Of a stretch of DNA of 64,000 nt, positions 14,730-23,513 are shown piece after piece (position 1 is the first letter of the stretch; each line of letters begins with the position of its first letter). Position numbers and translations under genes: made by a program. The stretch lies in the NCBI GenBank assembly GCA_016290215.1, contig JAEETH010000001.1, positions 86,798 to 150,797 of the forward strand, written 5' to 3'. Under the pieces are notes generated by a model. It had not been told where the DNA came from. It ran no database searches and saw only the letters and a program-made list of their open reading frames with translations. This DNA comes from Bacteroidales bacterium. GTDB taxonomy: Bacteria; Bacteroidota; Bacteroidia; Bacteroidales; F082.

Positions 14730-16580
14730 ATGGAAGAAAAAAAGAGACTCTTTGAGGAGTTTCCACCCGTGACGACCGAAGAATGGGAAGCCGTCATCGA
14801 GAAGGACCTCAAAGGAGCTGATTACAACAAGAAACTGGTTTGGCGCACGGCCGAAGGCTTCAACGTGAGGCCCTATTACCGCGCCGAGAACTTAGCCGAC
14901 ATCCCGTGGACAGGCCAGAACCCCAACGAGTTCCCCTACGTCCGTGGCAACAAACCCGAAGGCAACGAATGGCTCGTCCGTCAGGACATCACCGTGAAGG
15001 ATGTGCATGAAGCCAACAAGATTGCCCTCAACGCCATCAGCCGTGGTGCCAACAGCATCGGTTTTAAATTAGAGTACGACAAGCCATACGACACCATTGC
15101 CATCTCGACGCTGCTCAACGGCATCGACCAGAAGGCTGTGGAAATCAATTTCTACAACAACAAGTACCATTTGCCGCTTTTGGAAATGCTGTCGAAGATT
15201 CCGGACATCAAAGGTTCGTTGAACTACGACCCGCTGACGCGTTACCTGCGTCGCGGCGTGTGGTACATCAACGAAGGTGCCGACATGGAACTGGCTTATA
15301 TCGTTGTCAAAGCCGATATGCCTAATTTCCAAACGATTGGCGTCAACGGCCACGTGTTCACCAACGCTGGTGCCACCATCGTGCAGGAGATGGCCTTCAG
15401 CCTCGCCGTGGGTGCCGAATACCTCGACAAACTCACCGAGAAAGGCCTGACCATCGACGAGATCGCTCCAAAGATGCGTTTCAACCTCGCCATCGGCCAG
15501 AACTACTTCATGGAGATGGCCAAGCTGAGAGCTTATCGACTCTTGTGGGCCAACATCGTGAAGGCCTACGGCGGCAAGGAAGAGAACGCCAAGATGCACA
15601 TCCACGCCACCAACGCCGAGTTGGGCATGAGCCTCTACGATGCATACGTCAACATGCTGCGTACAACGACTGGCACCATGTCAGCCGTCCTCGGTGGCGT
15701 CGATTCGTTCACCGTGATGCCGTTCGACACGCCGTTTGAGATCCCCACCGACTTCGCCGACCGTATCGCCCGCAACCAGCAGCTCATCCTCAAGGAAGAA
15801 GCTCACTTCGACAAGGTGGCCGACCCCGCTGCAGGTTCCTACTACATCGAGAACCTCACTGAGAGCCTGGCTGCTGCCGCTTGGGACCTCTTCAACAAGA
15901 TCCAAGACGAAGGTGGTTATCTCGAAGCCGTCCGCAAGGGCATGATTCAAGGCCTCATCAAGGAGAGCGCCGCCAAGAAGTTCAGCAACGTGGCCACCCG
16001 CCGCGAGACCATCCTGGGCACGAACCAGTTCCCGAACTTCACCGAGAGCTTGAAGTTCACGCCCGAGGCTTGGGTCTTCGAGGCCGACGACCGCCGCGAC
16101 GAGAAAGCCGAGGTCGAGACCATCGTAACCTTCCGTGCTGCCCAACAGTTCGAGAAGCTGCGCTTCGCCACCGACGTCTACGCTCAAGACCACAAGCGTC
16201 CTGTGGCTTGGATGTTCACCTACGGCAACCTCGCCATGCGTAAGGCACGCGCCAACTTCGCCTCCAACTTCTTCGCCTGCGCCGGCTTCCAAGTCGTCGA
16301 CAACCCAGGCTTCAAGACCTTGGACGAAGGCATCGCTGCCGCCCGCGAGGTGAAGCCCGAAATCTTAGTCATCTGCTCGTCCGACGAGGAATATGGTGAA
16401 GGCAACGCCCTCAAGATCTTCGAGGAGCTGAAGAACGACACCATTGTGGTGCTCGCTGGTAACCCCGAAGGCACCGCCGACATCCTCAAGGAGGCTGGCC
16501 TGAAGTATTTCATCCATGTCAAGAGCAACGTGCTTGAGACCTTAACGGAGTTCCAAAAGCAATTAGGTATAACAAAATGA
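14730..16580 (+). CDS. mutA: Methylmalonyl-CoA mutase small subunit
   Basis: 616 residues. The small (beta) subunit pairs with MutB to interconvert succinyl-CoA and (R)-methylmalonyl-CoA, the B12-dependent step of the Bacteroidota propionate pathway. It has the mutase TIM-barrel (VRGNKPEGNEWLVRQDI, TTGTMSAVLGGVDSFTVMPFD, DPAAGSYYIENLTESL) and a C-terminal Rossmann domain that lacks the DxHxxG cobalamin-His motif, as expected for the non-catalytic subunit. ATG 14730 is chosen because the upstream open frame runs through the promoter and opposite map. Codon use is strongly biased to C-ending codons, suggesting high expression. Followed by mutB after a 128-base gap that holds a long inverted repeat. 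Confidence 0.96.
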   Translation: MEEKKRLFEEFPPVTTEEWEAVIEKDLKGADYNKKLVWRTAEGFNVRPYYRAENLADIPWTGQNPNEFPYVRGNKPEGNEWLVRQDITVKDVHEANKIALNAISRGANSIGFKLEYDKPYDTIAISTLLNGIDQKAVEINFYNNKYHLPLLEMLSKIPDIKGSLNYDPLTRYLRRGVWYINEGADMELAYIVVKADMPNFQTIGVNGHVFTNAGATIVQEMAFSLAVGAEYLDKLTEKGLTIDEIAPKMRFNLAIGQNYFMEMAKLRAYRLLWANIVKAYGGKEENAKMHIHATNAELGMSLYDAYVNMLRTTTGTMSAVLGGVDSFTVMPFDTPFEIPTDFADRIARNQQLILKEEAHFDKVADPAAGSYYIENLTESLAAAAWDLFNKIQDEGGYLEAVRKGMIQGLIKESAAKKFSNVATRRETILGTNQFPNFTESLKFTPEAWVFEADDRRDEKAEVETIVTFRAAQQFEKLRFATDVYAQDHKRPVAWMFTYGNLAMRKARANFASNFFACAGFQVVDNPGFKTLDEGIAAAREVKPEILVICSSDEEYGEGNALKIFEELKNDTIVVLAGNPEGTADILKEAGLKYFIHVKSNVLETLTEFQKQLGITK

Positions 16581-16587
16581 CACGAAG

Positions 16588-16686
16588 TGACTATGACTTG
16601 TGACAATGACAATGACTGCTTTAACGCAGTGTAAAACCACAACCATGCGTAAAAGCTGTCATAGTCATAGTCAGTGGTCATAGTCA
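16588..16686. repeat. Long imperfect inverted repeat between mutA and mutB
   Basis: Two arms of about 43 bases built from TGACTATGAC-like units face each other across a short loop near 16632-16645. Most positions pair; the mismatches are mainly A/A and T/T within the repeated TGACaATGAC steps. It contains no gene. It could stabilise or process the mutA-mutB transcript, or be a mobile palindrome. Confidence 0.75.
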
Positions 16687-16708
16687 AAAAGAAAGAAAGG
16701 ATTAAACG

Positions 16709-18847
16709 ATGAAACCGAATTATAAAGACATCAACATCAACGCTATACCTAAGCACAGCGGCCTCATCCTGCCGAATGGCGAGCCTTGGGAGACCTCTGA
16801 ACATATCATGGTGAAGCCTGCCTACACCGAGAAAGACCTCGAAGGCATGGAGCACCTCAACTATGCCGCCGGCATCGCCCCCTTCCTCCGTGGACCTTAC
16901 TCGACCATGTACGTGATGCGTCCTTGGACCATCCGTCAGTACGCCGGTTTCTCCACCGCTGAAGAGTCCAACGCCTTCTACCGCCGTAACATCGCTGCTG
17001 GTCAAAAGGGTCTGTCAGTGGCCTTCGACTTGGCCACCCACCGTGGCTACGACGCCGACCACGAGCGCGTCATGGGCGACGTAGGTAAGGCTGGCGTGAG
17101 CATCTGCTCCGTCGAGGACATGAAGGTGCTGTTCGACCAGATCCCGCTGAACAAAATGTCCGTCTCCATGACCATGAACGGCGCCGTGTTGCCGATTCTG
17201 GCCTTCTATATCGTCGCCGCCTTGGAGCAAGGTGCCAAGTACGAAGAGCTGCAAGGCACCATCCAGAACGACATCTTGAAGGAGTTCATGGTGCGTAACA
17301 CCTATATCTATCCGCCTGAGTTCTCGATGCGCATCATCGCCGACATCTTCGAGTTCACCTCGCAGAACATGCCGAAGTTCAATAGCATCTCCATCTCGGG
17401 TTACCACATGCAGGAAGCCGGTGCCACCTCCGACATCGAGATGGCTTACACCTTGGCCGACGGTTGGGACTACCTCCGCACCGGTGTCAAGGCTGGCTTG
17501 GACATCGACGCCTTTGCGCCGCGTCTGTCCTTCTTCTGGTGCTCGGGCATGAACCACTTCATGGAGATTGCCAAGATGCGTGCCGCCCGTATGATCTGGG
17601 CCAAGATAGTGAAGACCTTCAACCCGAAGAACAGCAAGTCGCTGGCCCTGCGTACCCACACGCAAACCTCGGGCTGGTCGCTCACCGAGCAAGACCCGTT
17701 CAACAACGTGGCCCGTACCTGTATCGAGGCTATGGGTGCCGCCCTGGGTCACACCCAGTCGCTGCACACCAACGCCTTGGACGAGGCCATCGCATTGCCC
17801 ACCGACTTCAGCGCCCGTATCGCCCGTAACACCCAGATCTACATCCAGGAAGAGACCAACGTCTGCCGTGTCGTCGACCCGTGGGCTGGCTCCTACTATG
17901 TGGAGAGCCTCACCCGCGACCTCTACGAGCGTGCTTGGGGTCACATCCAAGAGGTGGAAGCCATGGGTGGCATGGCCAAGGCCATCGAGACGGGTCTGCC
18001 GAAGATGCGTATCGAAGAGGCCGCTGCCCGCAAGCAGGCCAAGATTGACTCAGGCCGCGAGACCATCGTCGGTATCAACAAGTACCGCCTTGACCACGAA
18101 GACCCCATCGAGACCTTGGAGGTCGACAACACCGCTGTGCGTGAGTCGCAGATCAAGCGCCTGAAGGAGCTCCGTGCCAACCGTAACGAGGCCGACGTGC
18201 AGCGTTGCCTCGAAGCCATCACCAAGTGCGCCGAGACGGGCGAGGGCAACCTGCTTGCCTTGGCCGTCGAAGCAGCCAAGTGCCGCGCTTCGTTGGGTGA
18301 GATTTCGATGGCTTGCGAAAAAGTCGCTGGTCGTTACAAAGCAGTAATCCGTTCAATTTCAGGAGTATATTCTATGGAAACGAAAAACGATGCAAGATTC
18401 GAGGAAGCCTGCCGCAAGGCCGACGAGTTCGCCAAGATGGAAGGACGTCGTCCGCGTATCATGATTGCCAAGATGGGTCAAGACGGTCACGACCGTGGCG
18501 CCAAGGTGGTGGCCACCGGTTATGCCGACATCGGTTTCGACGTCGACATGGGTCCCTTGTTCCAGACGCCCGCCGAGGCTGCCAAGCAGGCCGTGGAGAA
18601 CGACGTCCACATCCTGGGCGTGAGTTCGCTGGCTGCCGGTCACAAGACCCTCGTGCCTCAGGTCATCGAGGAGCTTGAGAAACTCGGTCGTCCCGACATC
18701 ATGGTCACCGTGGGTGGCGTGATTCCTGCACAGGACTACCAGTTCCTCTACGACGCCGGTGCTGTGGCCATCTTCGGTCCCGGCACGGTCATCAGCGATT
18801 CGGCCATCAAGATGCTGGATCTGCTGATTGCAGCACGGAAACAATAA
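16709..18847 (+). CDS. mutB: Methylmalonyl-CoA mutase large (catalytic) subunit
   Basis: 712 residues, normal length. The N-terminal barrel binds the CoA substrate ([57 protein letters not shown]). The C-terminal cobalamin domain carries DGHDRGAKV, the DxHxxG motif whose His is the lower ligand of B12, then SSLAAGH and VGGVIP, the SxL and GG motifs. With MutA it forms the heterodimer acting on methylmalonyl-CoA in the cytoplasm. Its codon bias matches mutA. No separate promoter box is seen, so co-transcription with mutA through the inverted repeat is likely. No epimerase or B12-salvage gene is present nearby. Confidence 0.97.
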   Translation: MKPNYKDININAIPKHSGLILPNGEPWETSEHIMVKPAYTEKDLEGMEHLNYAAGIAPFLRGPYSTMYVMRPWTIRQYAGFSTAEESNAFYRRNIAAGQKGLSVAFDLATHRGYDADHERVMGDVGKAGVSICSVEDMKVLFDQIPLNKMSVSMTMNGAVLPILAFYIVAALEQGAKYEELQGTIQNDILKEFMVRNTYIYPPEFSMRIIADIFEFTSQNMPKFNSISISGYHMQEAGATSDIEMAYTLADGWDYLRTGVKAGLDIDAFAPRLSFFWCSGMNHFMEIAKMRAARMIWAKIVKTFNPKNSKSLALRTHTQTSGWSLTEQDPFNNVARTCIEAMGAALGHTQSLHTNALDEAIALPTDFSARIARNTQIYIQEETNVCRVVDPWAGSYYVESLTRDLYERAWGHIQEVEAMGGMAKAIETGLPKMRIEEAAARKQAKIDSGRETIVGINKYRLDHEDPIETLEVDNTAVRESQIKRLKELRANRNEADVQRCLEAITKCAETGEGNLLALAVEAAKCRASLGEISMACEKVAGRYKAVIRSISGVYSMETKNDARFEEACRKADEFAKMEGRRPRIMIAKMGQDGHDRGAKVVATGYADIGFDVDMGPLFQTPAEAAKQAVENDVHILGVSSLAAGHKTLVPQVIEELEKLGRPDIMVTVGGVIPAQDYQFLYDAGAVAIFGPGTVISDSAIKMLDLLIAARKQ

Positions 18848-18873
18848 TTGATTGTAAAATAATTGTAAATAAT

Positions 18874-18903
18874 TGTAGAGACGTGGCGCGCCGCGTCTCT
18901 ACA
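18874..18903. repeat. Family D hairpin (TGTAGAGACG)
   Basis: A 10-bp perfect stem TGTAGAGACG/CGTCTCTACA closes a GC-rich palindromic loop (GGCGCGCC). It lies between mutB and the UbiB-like gene and has the same arm as 4822-4849. Confidence 0.8.
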
Positions 18904-18925
18904 TGTTTAAACAAAAAACACGATC

Positions 18926-20677
18926 ATGTCTGGATTTATCTCTGCTTTACTCAAGCAACGTAAGGAAGCCAAAAAGGCCGAGCCTAAGAGCAACGGAAGG
19001 CTCAAGGAAATAATCAACATCGTGAATAAGTACAACTACGATGACGGCATCACGCCCGAAATCGTAGTGAATATCTTGCAGGACTTAGGACCCACTTTTG
19101 TGAAGCTCGGGCAAATCGCCTCCCAGCAGTCTGACTACATGCCTGCTGAGTATTGCGAAGCACTTGCGAAATTACGTTCGAATGTGGCCCCCATGGACCT
19201 TGAAACCGTCCACGCCCAAATCGAGAAGTATCTGGGCAAACCTACGAACGAAATTTTCTCTTCTTTTAATGAAAAAGCCTTAGGTGCCGCTTCTGTTGCG
19301 CAAGTGCATAAGGCGACACTGCTCGATGGCACTGTTGTGGCCGTTAAAGTCCGTCGTCCAGGGGTCGTTGAGACCGTCGCACGCGACTTTGCGCTCCTTG
19401 AAAAAGTCCTTGACAAATTCGTCAAAGGGAATGTAGGCGGAATCGACATCAAGGGTATGATTATGGAACTCGAGAAAACCTCGAAAATCGAACTCGACTT
19501 CACCAACGAGGCCAACTATCTCGACCGTTTCTATAACAACAACCTTGGACGCGAGAAGGTTATCTGCCCAAAATGCTACCGCGAGCTCACCTGTGAGGCC
19601 ATCCTCACCGAGGACTTCGTCACAGGCAACGAGGTCAGCAATACCAAATTCCTCGACACCCTCAGCGAAGACGAACGTGAACGCCTCGCCGCACTCATTG
19701 CGGACAACTTCTCCACACAGGTCCTCGTCGACGGCTTCTATCATGCCGACCCGCACTCAGGCAACGTATTCATTAAGGAACCGACTCCTGGCGAGCAGGT
19801 CAGCGAACCCGTAGTGGCCGAACCCAAACCCGATGCCGTGGAAGGTGAAGAGAAGCCTGCCGAGGAGAAGAAAATCCCGCTGCCTGAACACAGCATTGAG
19901 TGGATTGACTTTGGCATGATGGGCACGCTTACCCAGAAGCAGCGTCAGACACTCATCGACATCGTCACCAACGTGGTGATGAAGGATGCCTACAACCTGA
20001 AACGCATCCTGATGACCATCGCACATCCAGAGGGCGAAGTCAATCACGGCGAGATACTTGGGCTTTGTGAGGACATGTGCAACCAGTTCTCTGGGACGGA
20101 TTTCGGCGACTTTGAACTGGGCGACCTCTTGAACACCGTTCTCGATGCGCTCCAAAACGGCAATTACAAGGTCGATCCTTTCCTCACCAACCTTACACGC
20201 GGGGTCATCGCTATTGAAGGAACCGTCAGTACGCTCAGCAAAAAGGTGAATATCTTGAATTACTTCCTTTCTAAGGTTGACATGGGGTCAAGCTTCAACC
20301 TTAACCTCGAGCATCCTGAGGAGATGAATCCGGAGATTGCCTTAAAACTGTTGCAGCTCTTCAATGGCGTCACGGACTCTTCGGTCAAGAAAGCCGAGAC
20401 GCTCGACATGTTGCAAAAGAACCAGATCACGTTACACACCGACTTCGCTTTTGAAGAGAAGGCTCTCGAAACGGTCAACCGTATCACGGAATATGTAATT
20501 CGTGGCCTCATCATCGTCGCGCTCATCATTGGTTCCACCCTTCTCTGCACAACGACCCCCATCGCCGAGGGCAATACTACGGGTGCCATCGTCTTCAGAG
20601 GAGTAGGAATCGCCGGATACATCGTCAGCCTGTTCTTCGCGCAACGTCTTTATAGAAACAAGAGAAAGAATAAATAA
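18926..20677 (+). CDS. ABC1/UbiB/COQ8-family atypical kinase
   Basis: 583 residues. Family landmarks: KLGQIASQQSDYMPAEYCEAL (the KxGQ extension), AAASV-type A-rich loop ALGAASVAQVHKA, VAVKVRRPG with the ATP-binding Lys, EANYLDRFYNN, HADPHSGN (catalytic loop) and IDFGMMG. The C terminus has two hydrophobic segments (YVIRGLIIVALIIG, GVGIAGYIVSLFFAQ), so it is membrane anchored. COQ8/UbiB proteins support quinone biosynthesis or lipid handling through ATPase activity; here the quinone would be menaquinone, an inference. Between the catalytic loop and DFG there is an insert of about 35 residues rich in Pro, Glu and Lys (about 284-318), which is absent from typical members. Monocistronic, ended by the hairpin at 20721. 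Confidence 0.9.
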   Translation: MSGFISALLKQRKEAKKAEPKSNGRLKEIINIVNKYNYDDGITPEIVVNILQDLGPTFVKLGQIASQQSDYMPAEYCEALAKLRSNVAPMDLETVHAQIEKYLGKPTNEIFSSFNEKALGAASVAQVHKATLLDGTVVAVKVRRPGVVETVARDFALLEKVLDKFVKGNVGGIDIKGMIMELEKTSKIELDFTNEANYLDRFYNNNLGREKVICPKCYRELTCEAILTEDFVTGNEVSNTKFLDTLSEDERERLAALIADNFSTQVLVDGFYHADPHSGNVFIKEPTPGEQVSEPVVAEPKPDAVEGEEKPAEEKKIPLPEHSIEWIDFGMMGTLTQKQRQTLIDIVTNVVMKDAYNLKRILMTIAHPEGEVNHGEILGLCEDMCNQFSGTDFGDFELGDLLNTVLDALQNGNYKVDPFLTNLTRGVIAIEGTVSTLSKKVNILNYFLSKVDMGSSFNLNLEHPEEMNPEIALKLLQLFNGVTDSSVKKAETLDMLQKNQITLHTDFAFEEKALETVNRITEYVIRGLIIVALIIGSTLLCTTTPIAEGNTTGAIVFRGVGIAGYIVSLFFAQRLYRNKRKNK

Positions 20678-20720
20678 AACAGGGAGTTACAAAGCACATG
20701 CTGTCTCTACAGCAACAACA

Positions 20721-20748
20721 AAGGGGTGCGTTTTGGCGTACCCTTTTG
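20721..20748 (+). terminator. Intrinsic terminator after the UbiB-like gene
   Basis: Stem GGGTGCG (20724-20730) with CGTACCC (20737-20743), one G-U pair, 6-nt loop, followed by TTTTGTG. It separates two convergent genes. Confidence 0.7.
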
Positions 20749-20758
20749 TGCATTAATC

Positions 20759-21526
20759 TCACCTCTTCTCAAAATGCTGGTAATCCTTCGAGCCAGCCCA
20801 GCCTCCACCCCATGAGAAACCGTATGAGGTAAAAATTTTCTTGCAATAGTCGTCCCTGTCAATCTTGTGGGGAAAGTCCTGCGTCCTGTCAATGTACTCT
20901 TTCGCTGTCTCAGGATGCACGCGACCATGTTTAATGCAAGGATTCTGTAAAGGGTTGACATCAACGGCCAGACCCATGGCGTGTTTCGAAATCCTTCTGC
21001 TACCGACCACTGTACGGTAGTTGAAGCAAGAAGTGTTGTTGGCCTGCATGGAAGCCTCGTCGTCAGCGTCGAAGTCGTCAACCAAACGGATGCTATAGAT
21101 AGGATAGACCTCGGCAAACAAGGCCCTAAAGATGCAAAGCAGGTCGTGGGCGATGACTTGGTTGCACACCATCTCGCCCTGCTGGATGTTGCCTTCGTAA
21201 TCGTAATGATAGAGGGTAAGATAACGCAATTCATCAAAGCCGATGGTGGCATTATCGGGCATCGACTTGCCTTGCATTCTGGCTTTCACCGCATCGGGAA
21301 TAGGTTGCGAAATGAAAACATAGTCTTTATACCTTACCGTATCGAAGCCGTCACCGTCAATTGAAAAAGCAGGCAAACGGAAGTCTTCTTGCTTTTCCTC
21401 AACGGTTTCAGTTGTTTGCTTTTGTTCCACGTTCTCTGTTGCTTGGTGTTCCGATTTTTCCCCACACGAAGCCATCATGGTCAAGCCAAGCAAGAACAGC
21501 ATAACATAACAGAAAGTGTTTTTCAT
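20759..21526 (-). CDS. M15-family peptidase lipoprotein (D-Ala-D-Ala carboxypeptidase/endolysin-like)
   Basis: 255 residues. The N terminus is a lipoprotein signal (MKNTFCYVMLFLLGLTMMASC with a lipobox ending in Cys21), followed by a Gln/Glu/Thr-rich linker. The catalytic domain has SCFNYR, SKHAMGLAVDVNP (first zinc His and Asp) and SKDYQHFE (second zinc His), the arrangement of M15C L-Ala-D-Glu or D,D-peptidases such as Ply118-like enzymes. It would trim peptidoglycan from the outer-membrane side of the periplasm. WGGGWAGS before the last motif fits substrate binding in the family. Own promoter at 21558; divergent from rlmI. Confidence 0.9.
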   Translation of the reverse strand: MKNTFCYVMLFLLGLTMMASCGEKSEHQATENVEQKQTTETVEEKQEDFRLPAFSIDGDGFDTVRYKDYVFISQPIPDAVKARMQGKSMPDNATIGFDELRYLTLYHYDYEGNIQQGEMVCNQVIAHDLLCIFRALFAEVYPIYSIRLVDDFDADDEASMQANNTSCFNYRTVVGSRRISKHAMGLAVDVNPLQNPCIKHGRVHPETAKEYIDRTQDFPHKIDRDDYCKKIFTSYGFSWGGGWAGSKDYQHFEKR

Positions 21527-21557
21527 AAGCTCCAGACAGGCACGTAAAAATTGGGTG

Positions 21558-21565
21558 CAAAACTA
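21558..21565 (-). promoter_or_regulatory. Promoter -7 box for the M15 peptidase gene (minus strand TAGTTTTG)
   Basis: Exact TAnnTTTG 31 bases from the start codon at 21526. Confidence 0.6.
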
Positions 21566-21600
21566 CAACAAATATCCGAACCACCATTTTAATAATTCAC

Positions 21601-21608
21601 TATCTTTG
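21601..21608 (+). promoter_or_regulatory. Promoter -7 box for rlmI (TATCTTTG)
   Basis: Exact TAnnTTTG 20 bases upstream of ATG 21629, implying a very short leader. Confidence 0.65.
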
Positions 21609-21628
21609 CGCCAAAATACGTTTGAAAT

Positions 21629-22834
21629 ATGCCACAAACCCCTCTTTATCCTGTCATACGCCTCAATCCAGGCAAGGACGATGCCTTGCGTCGCTTCCAT
21701 CCATGGGTGTTTTCAGGTGCTATCCATGATGCCGCCAAAGGCTTGCAAGCGGGCGACACGGTCACCGTCACCGACTATGACGGCAACATCCTCGGCACGG
21801 GCTTCTGCGAGTCGGACAGCATCGCCGTGAAGATTTTGAGTTTCGAAAACACCAAAATCGATGAATGGTTTTTCCTCGACCGCCTCAACCATGCCTTTGA
21901 GGTGCGCAAAATCATGGGTTTGACCAACAACCCGCATACCAACTGCTTCCGCCTCGTCCATTCGGAAGGCGACGGACTTGCTGGCCTCATCGTCGACATA
22001 TACGGTCACACTGCCGTGGTGCAAGCCCAAACCGAAGGCATGGCACTCCACCTGAAGGAGATTGTCCGTGCCCTCAAACTCATGCCCGACCTTGGCCTGC
22101 AAGCCATCTACAACAAAAGCGCCGATGCCATGCAACGTATGGGCAAGGAAGATGCCATCGTGGACGATGGCTACCTCTTCGGCGAGCGCCTTGATGAGGT
22201 AATCTTGGAAAACGACAGCCGTTTCCTTCCCAATTGGGAAGAAGGCCAGAAGACAGGCTTCTTCCTCGACCAACGCGAGAACCGTGAGTTGGTACGCCAT
22301 TTTGCGCAAGGTAAAACCGTACTCAATGCCTTTGGCTACACGGGGGGCTTCTCCGTCACGGCACTGAAAGGCGGGGCCAAAAGAGCCGTCACCGTCGACG
22401 CCTCCAAAAAAGCTATCGCCATGGCCGAAGCCAACCTCGAACTCAACGGCTATTCGCAAGAAGAGAATCCCTGCCATGTGGCCGACATGAAGGAATATAT
22501 CAAGGACATGCGCGAAGGTGCTTTCGACCTCATCATCCTCGACCCGCCAGCCTTTGCCAAACGTCATCAAGACCGTCATCGTGGCTTGAGCGGCTATAAA
22601 TTCCTCAACGCCGAAGCCATCAAGCGCATCGCCAAAGGCGGATTACTGTTCACCTTCAGCTGCTCGCAGGCCGTCGACAAAGCCACCTTCCAAGGCATCG
22701 TCACCGCAGCGGCGATAGAGGCCAAGCGCAACGTGCGCATCATCGACCAGTTGTCGCAGCCCGCCGACCACCCCATCAACATTTTCCACCCTGAAGGAGC
22801 GTATTTGAAAGGCCTGATGCTGATAGTGGAATAA
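21629..22834 (+). CDS. rlmI: Class I SAM-dependent rRNA methyltransferase, RlmI-like (m5C)
   Basis: 401 residues. An N-terminal PUA domain (RLNPGKDDALRRFHPWVFSGAI, GDTVTVTDYDGNILGTGF) is followed by a central linker and a Rossmann methyltransferase domain: FFLDQRENR, NAFGYTGGFSV (SAM-binding motif I), DASKKAIAMAEANLELNGY, LDPPAFAK (motif IV) and TFSCSQ with a Cys suited to C5-cytosine methylation. E. coli RlmI makes m5C1962 of 23S rRNA; the same target is probable. A later frame segment ends YLKGLMLIVE, the usual family C terminus. Alone in its transcript; a family A hairpin begins three bases after its stop and has the shape of a terminator. Confidence 0.92.
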   Translation: MPQTPLYPVIRLNPGKDDALRRFHPWVFSGAIHDAAKGLQAGDTVTVTDYDGNILGTGFCESDSIAVKILSFENTKIDEWFFLDRLNHAFEVRKIMGLTNNPHTNCFRLVHSEGDGLAGLIVDIYGHTAVVQAQTEGMALHLKEIVRALKLMPDLGLQAIYNKSADAMQRMGKEDAIVDDGYLFGERLDEVILENDSRFLPNWEEGQKTGFFLDQRENRELVRHFAQGKTVLNAFGYTGGFSVTALKGGAKRAVTVDASKKAIAMAEANLELNGYSQEENPCHVADMKEYIKDMREGAFDLIILDPPAFAKRHQDRHRGLSGYKFLNAEAIKRIAKGGLLFTFSCSQAVDKATFQGIVTAAAIEAKRNVRIIDQLSQPADHPINIFHPEGAYLKGLMLIVE

Positions 22835-22836
22835 AA

Positions 22837-22887
22837 AAACATTGCCGTGCATGTCATTCCCTTGGGAATCTATGCACGGCAATGTTT
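22837..22887. repeat. Family A solo hairpin at the 3' end of rlmI
   Basis: 16-bp perfect arms AAACATTGCCGTGCAT (22837-22852) and 22872-22887. Inside is the family core: GTC bulge, ATTCCC, 2-nt loop, GGGAAT, CT bulge. The outer stem is preceded by A-rich and followed by T-rich sequence, so this copy could serve as a rho-independent terminator between the two convergent genes. Confidence 0.88.
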
Positions 22888-22901
22888 ATTCTAATATTGC
22901 C

Positions 22902-23492
22902 TTATTTGTTTCCAAAGATTGTTCCTTGCATACGATGCGGATGCTTCACCGGGCTGCTGCCGCGGTCAGCCGACTTGGTAGGCTTATTGCTGATACGTTT
23001 CAGGTAAGCTTTCTCAACATAATCCGTGCCGTATTCGTTCTCGTAGACAAATGTGTTTTTGGTCAATTCAGAAACAGTCATCCTATACGGACGTGGACTT
23101 TCGCTCGTCGTCATATAGATAATTTGTGCAGATTCGTCGTAAGAACAAGTGAATGTAGTCACTAAAACTGTGTCGGGACAAGCTATATAGTCATCGTATT
23201 CACCTATTTCTTCGTTCCAGAGCCAAATTGTATCAATGGCGCTATCACGTATCTCACCCGTTTTGTTATCCCTAAATACCATTTGGATACCATTGTCGGA
23301 TGAATTCGGATCGTAAGAATAGGAACTCGAATAGGGTTCAATCGGGTGGCCCGCATAGTCGATGTTGTAATACTCAATCCTTTCAACACCCCAAGTGCCA
23401 ACCAAATCATCGTAATCAGGCTTACAAGAGGTAAACAGCATGGCAACAAAAGCCACTGCAACAATTAATGTCAGTTTTTTCATTTTTTTCAT
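22902..23492 (-). CDS. Lipocalin-like lipoprotein
   Basis: 196 residues with a lipoprotein signal (MKKMKKLTLIVAVAFVAMLFTSC, lipobox FTSC). Directly after the Cys comes DDLVGTWGVERIEYY, the opening strand of lipocalin-like domains common in Bacteroidota surface or periplasmic lipoproteins, followed by alternating beta-strands (GIQMVFRDNKTGEIRD, TTFTCSYDESAQIIYMT, KNTFVYENEYG). The C-terminal 30 residues (SNKPTKSADRGSSPVK...) are basic and probably disordered. It is a diverged paralogue of the next gene upstream, 21 bases away, and is probably co-transcribed from the promoter at 24011. Ligand unknown. Confidence 0.8.
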   Translation of the reverse strand: MKKMKKLTLIVAVAFVAMLFTSCKPDYDDLVGTWGVERIEYYNIDYAGHPIEPYSSSYSYDPNSSDNGIQMVFRDNKTGEIRDSAIDTIWLWNEEIGEYDDYIACPDTVLVTTFTCSYDESAQIIYMTTSESPRPYRMTVSELTKNTFVYENEYGTDYVEKAYLKRISNKPTKSADRGSSPVKHPHRMQGTIFGNK

Positions 23493-23513
23493 TTTTTTTA
23501 ATTTATTTAATTG

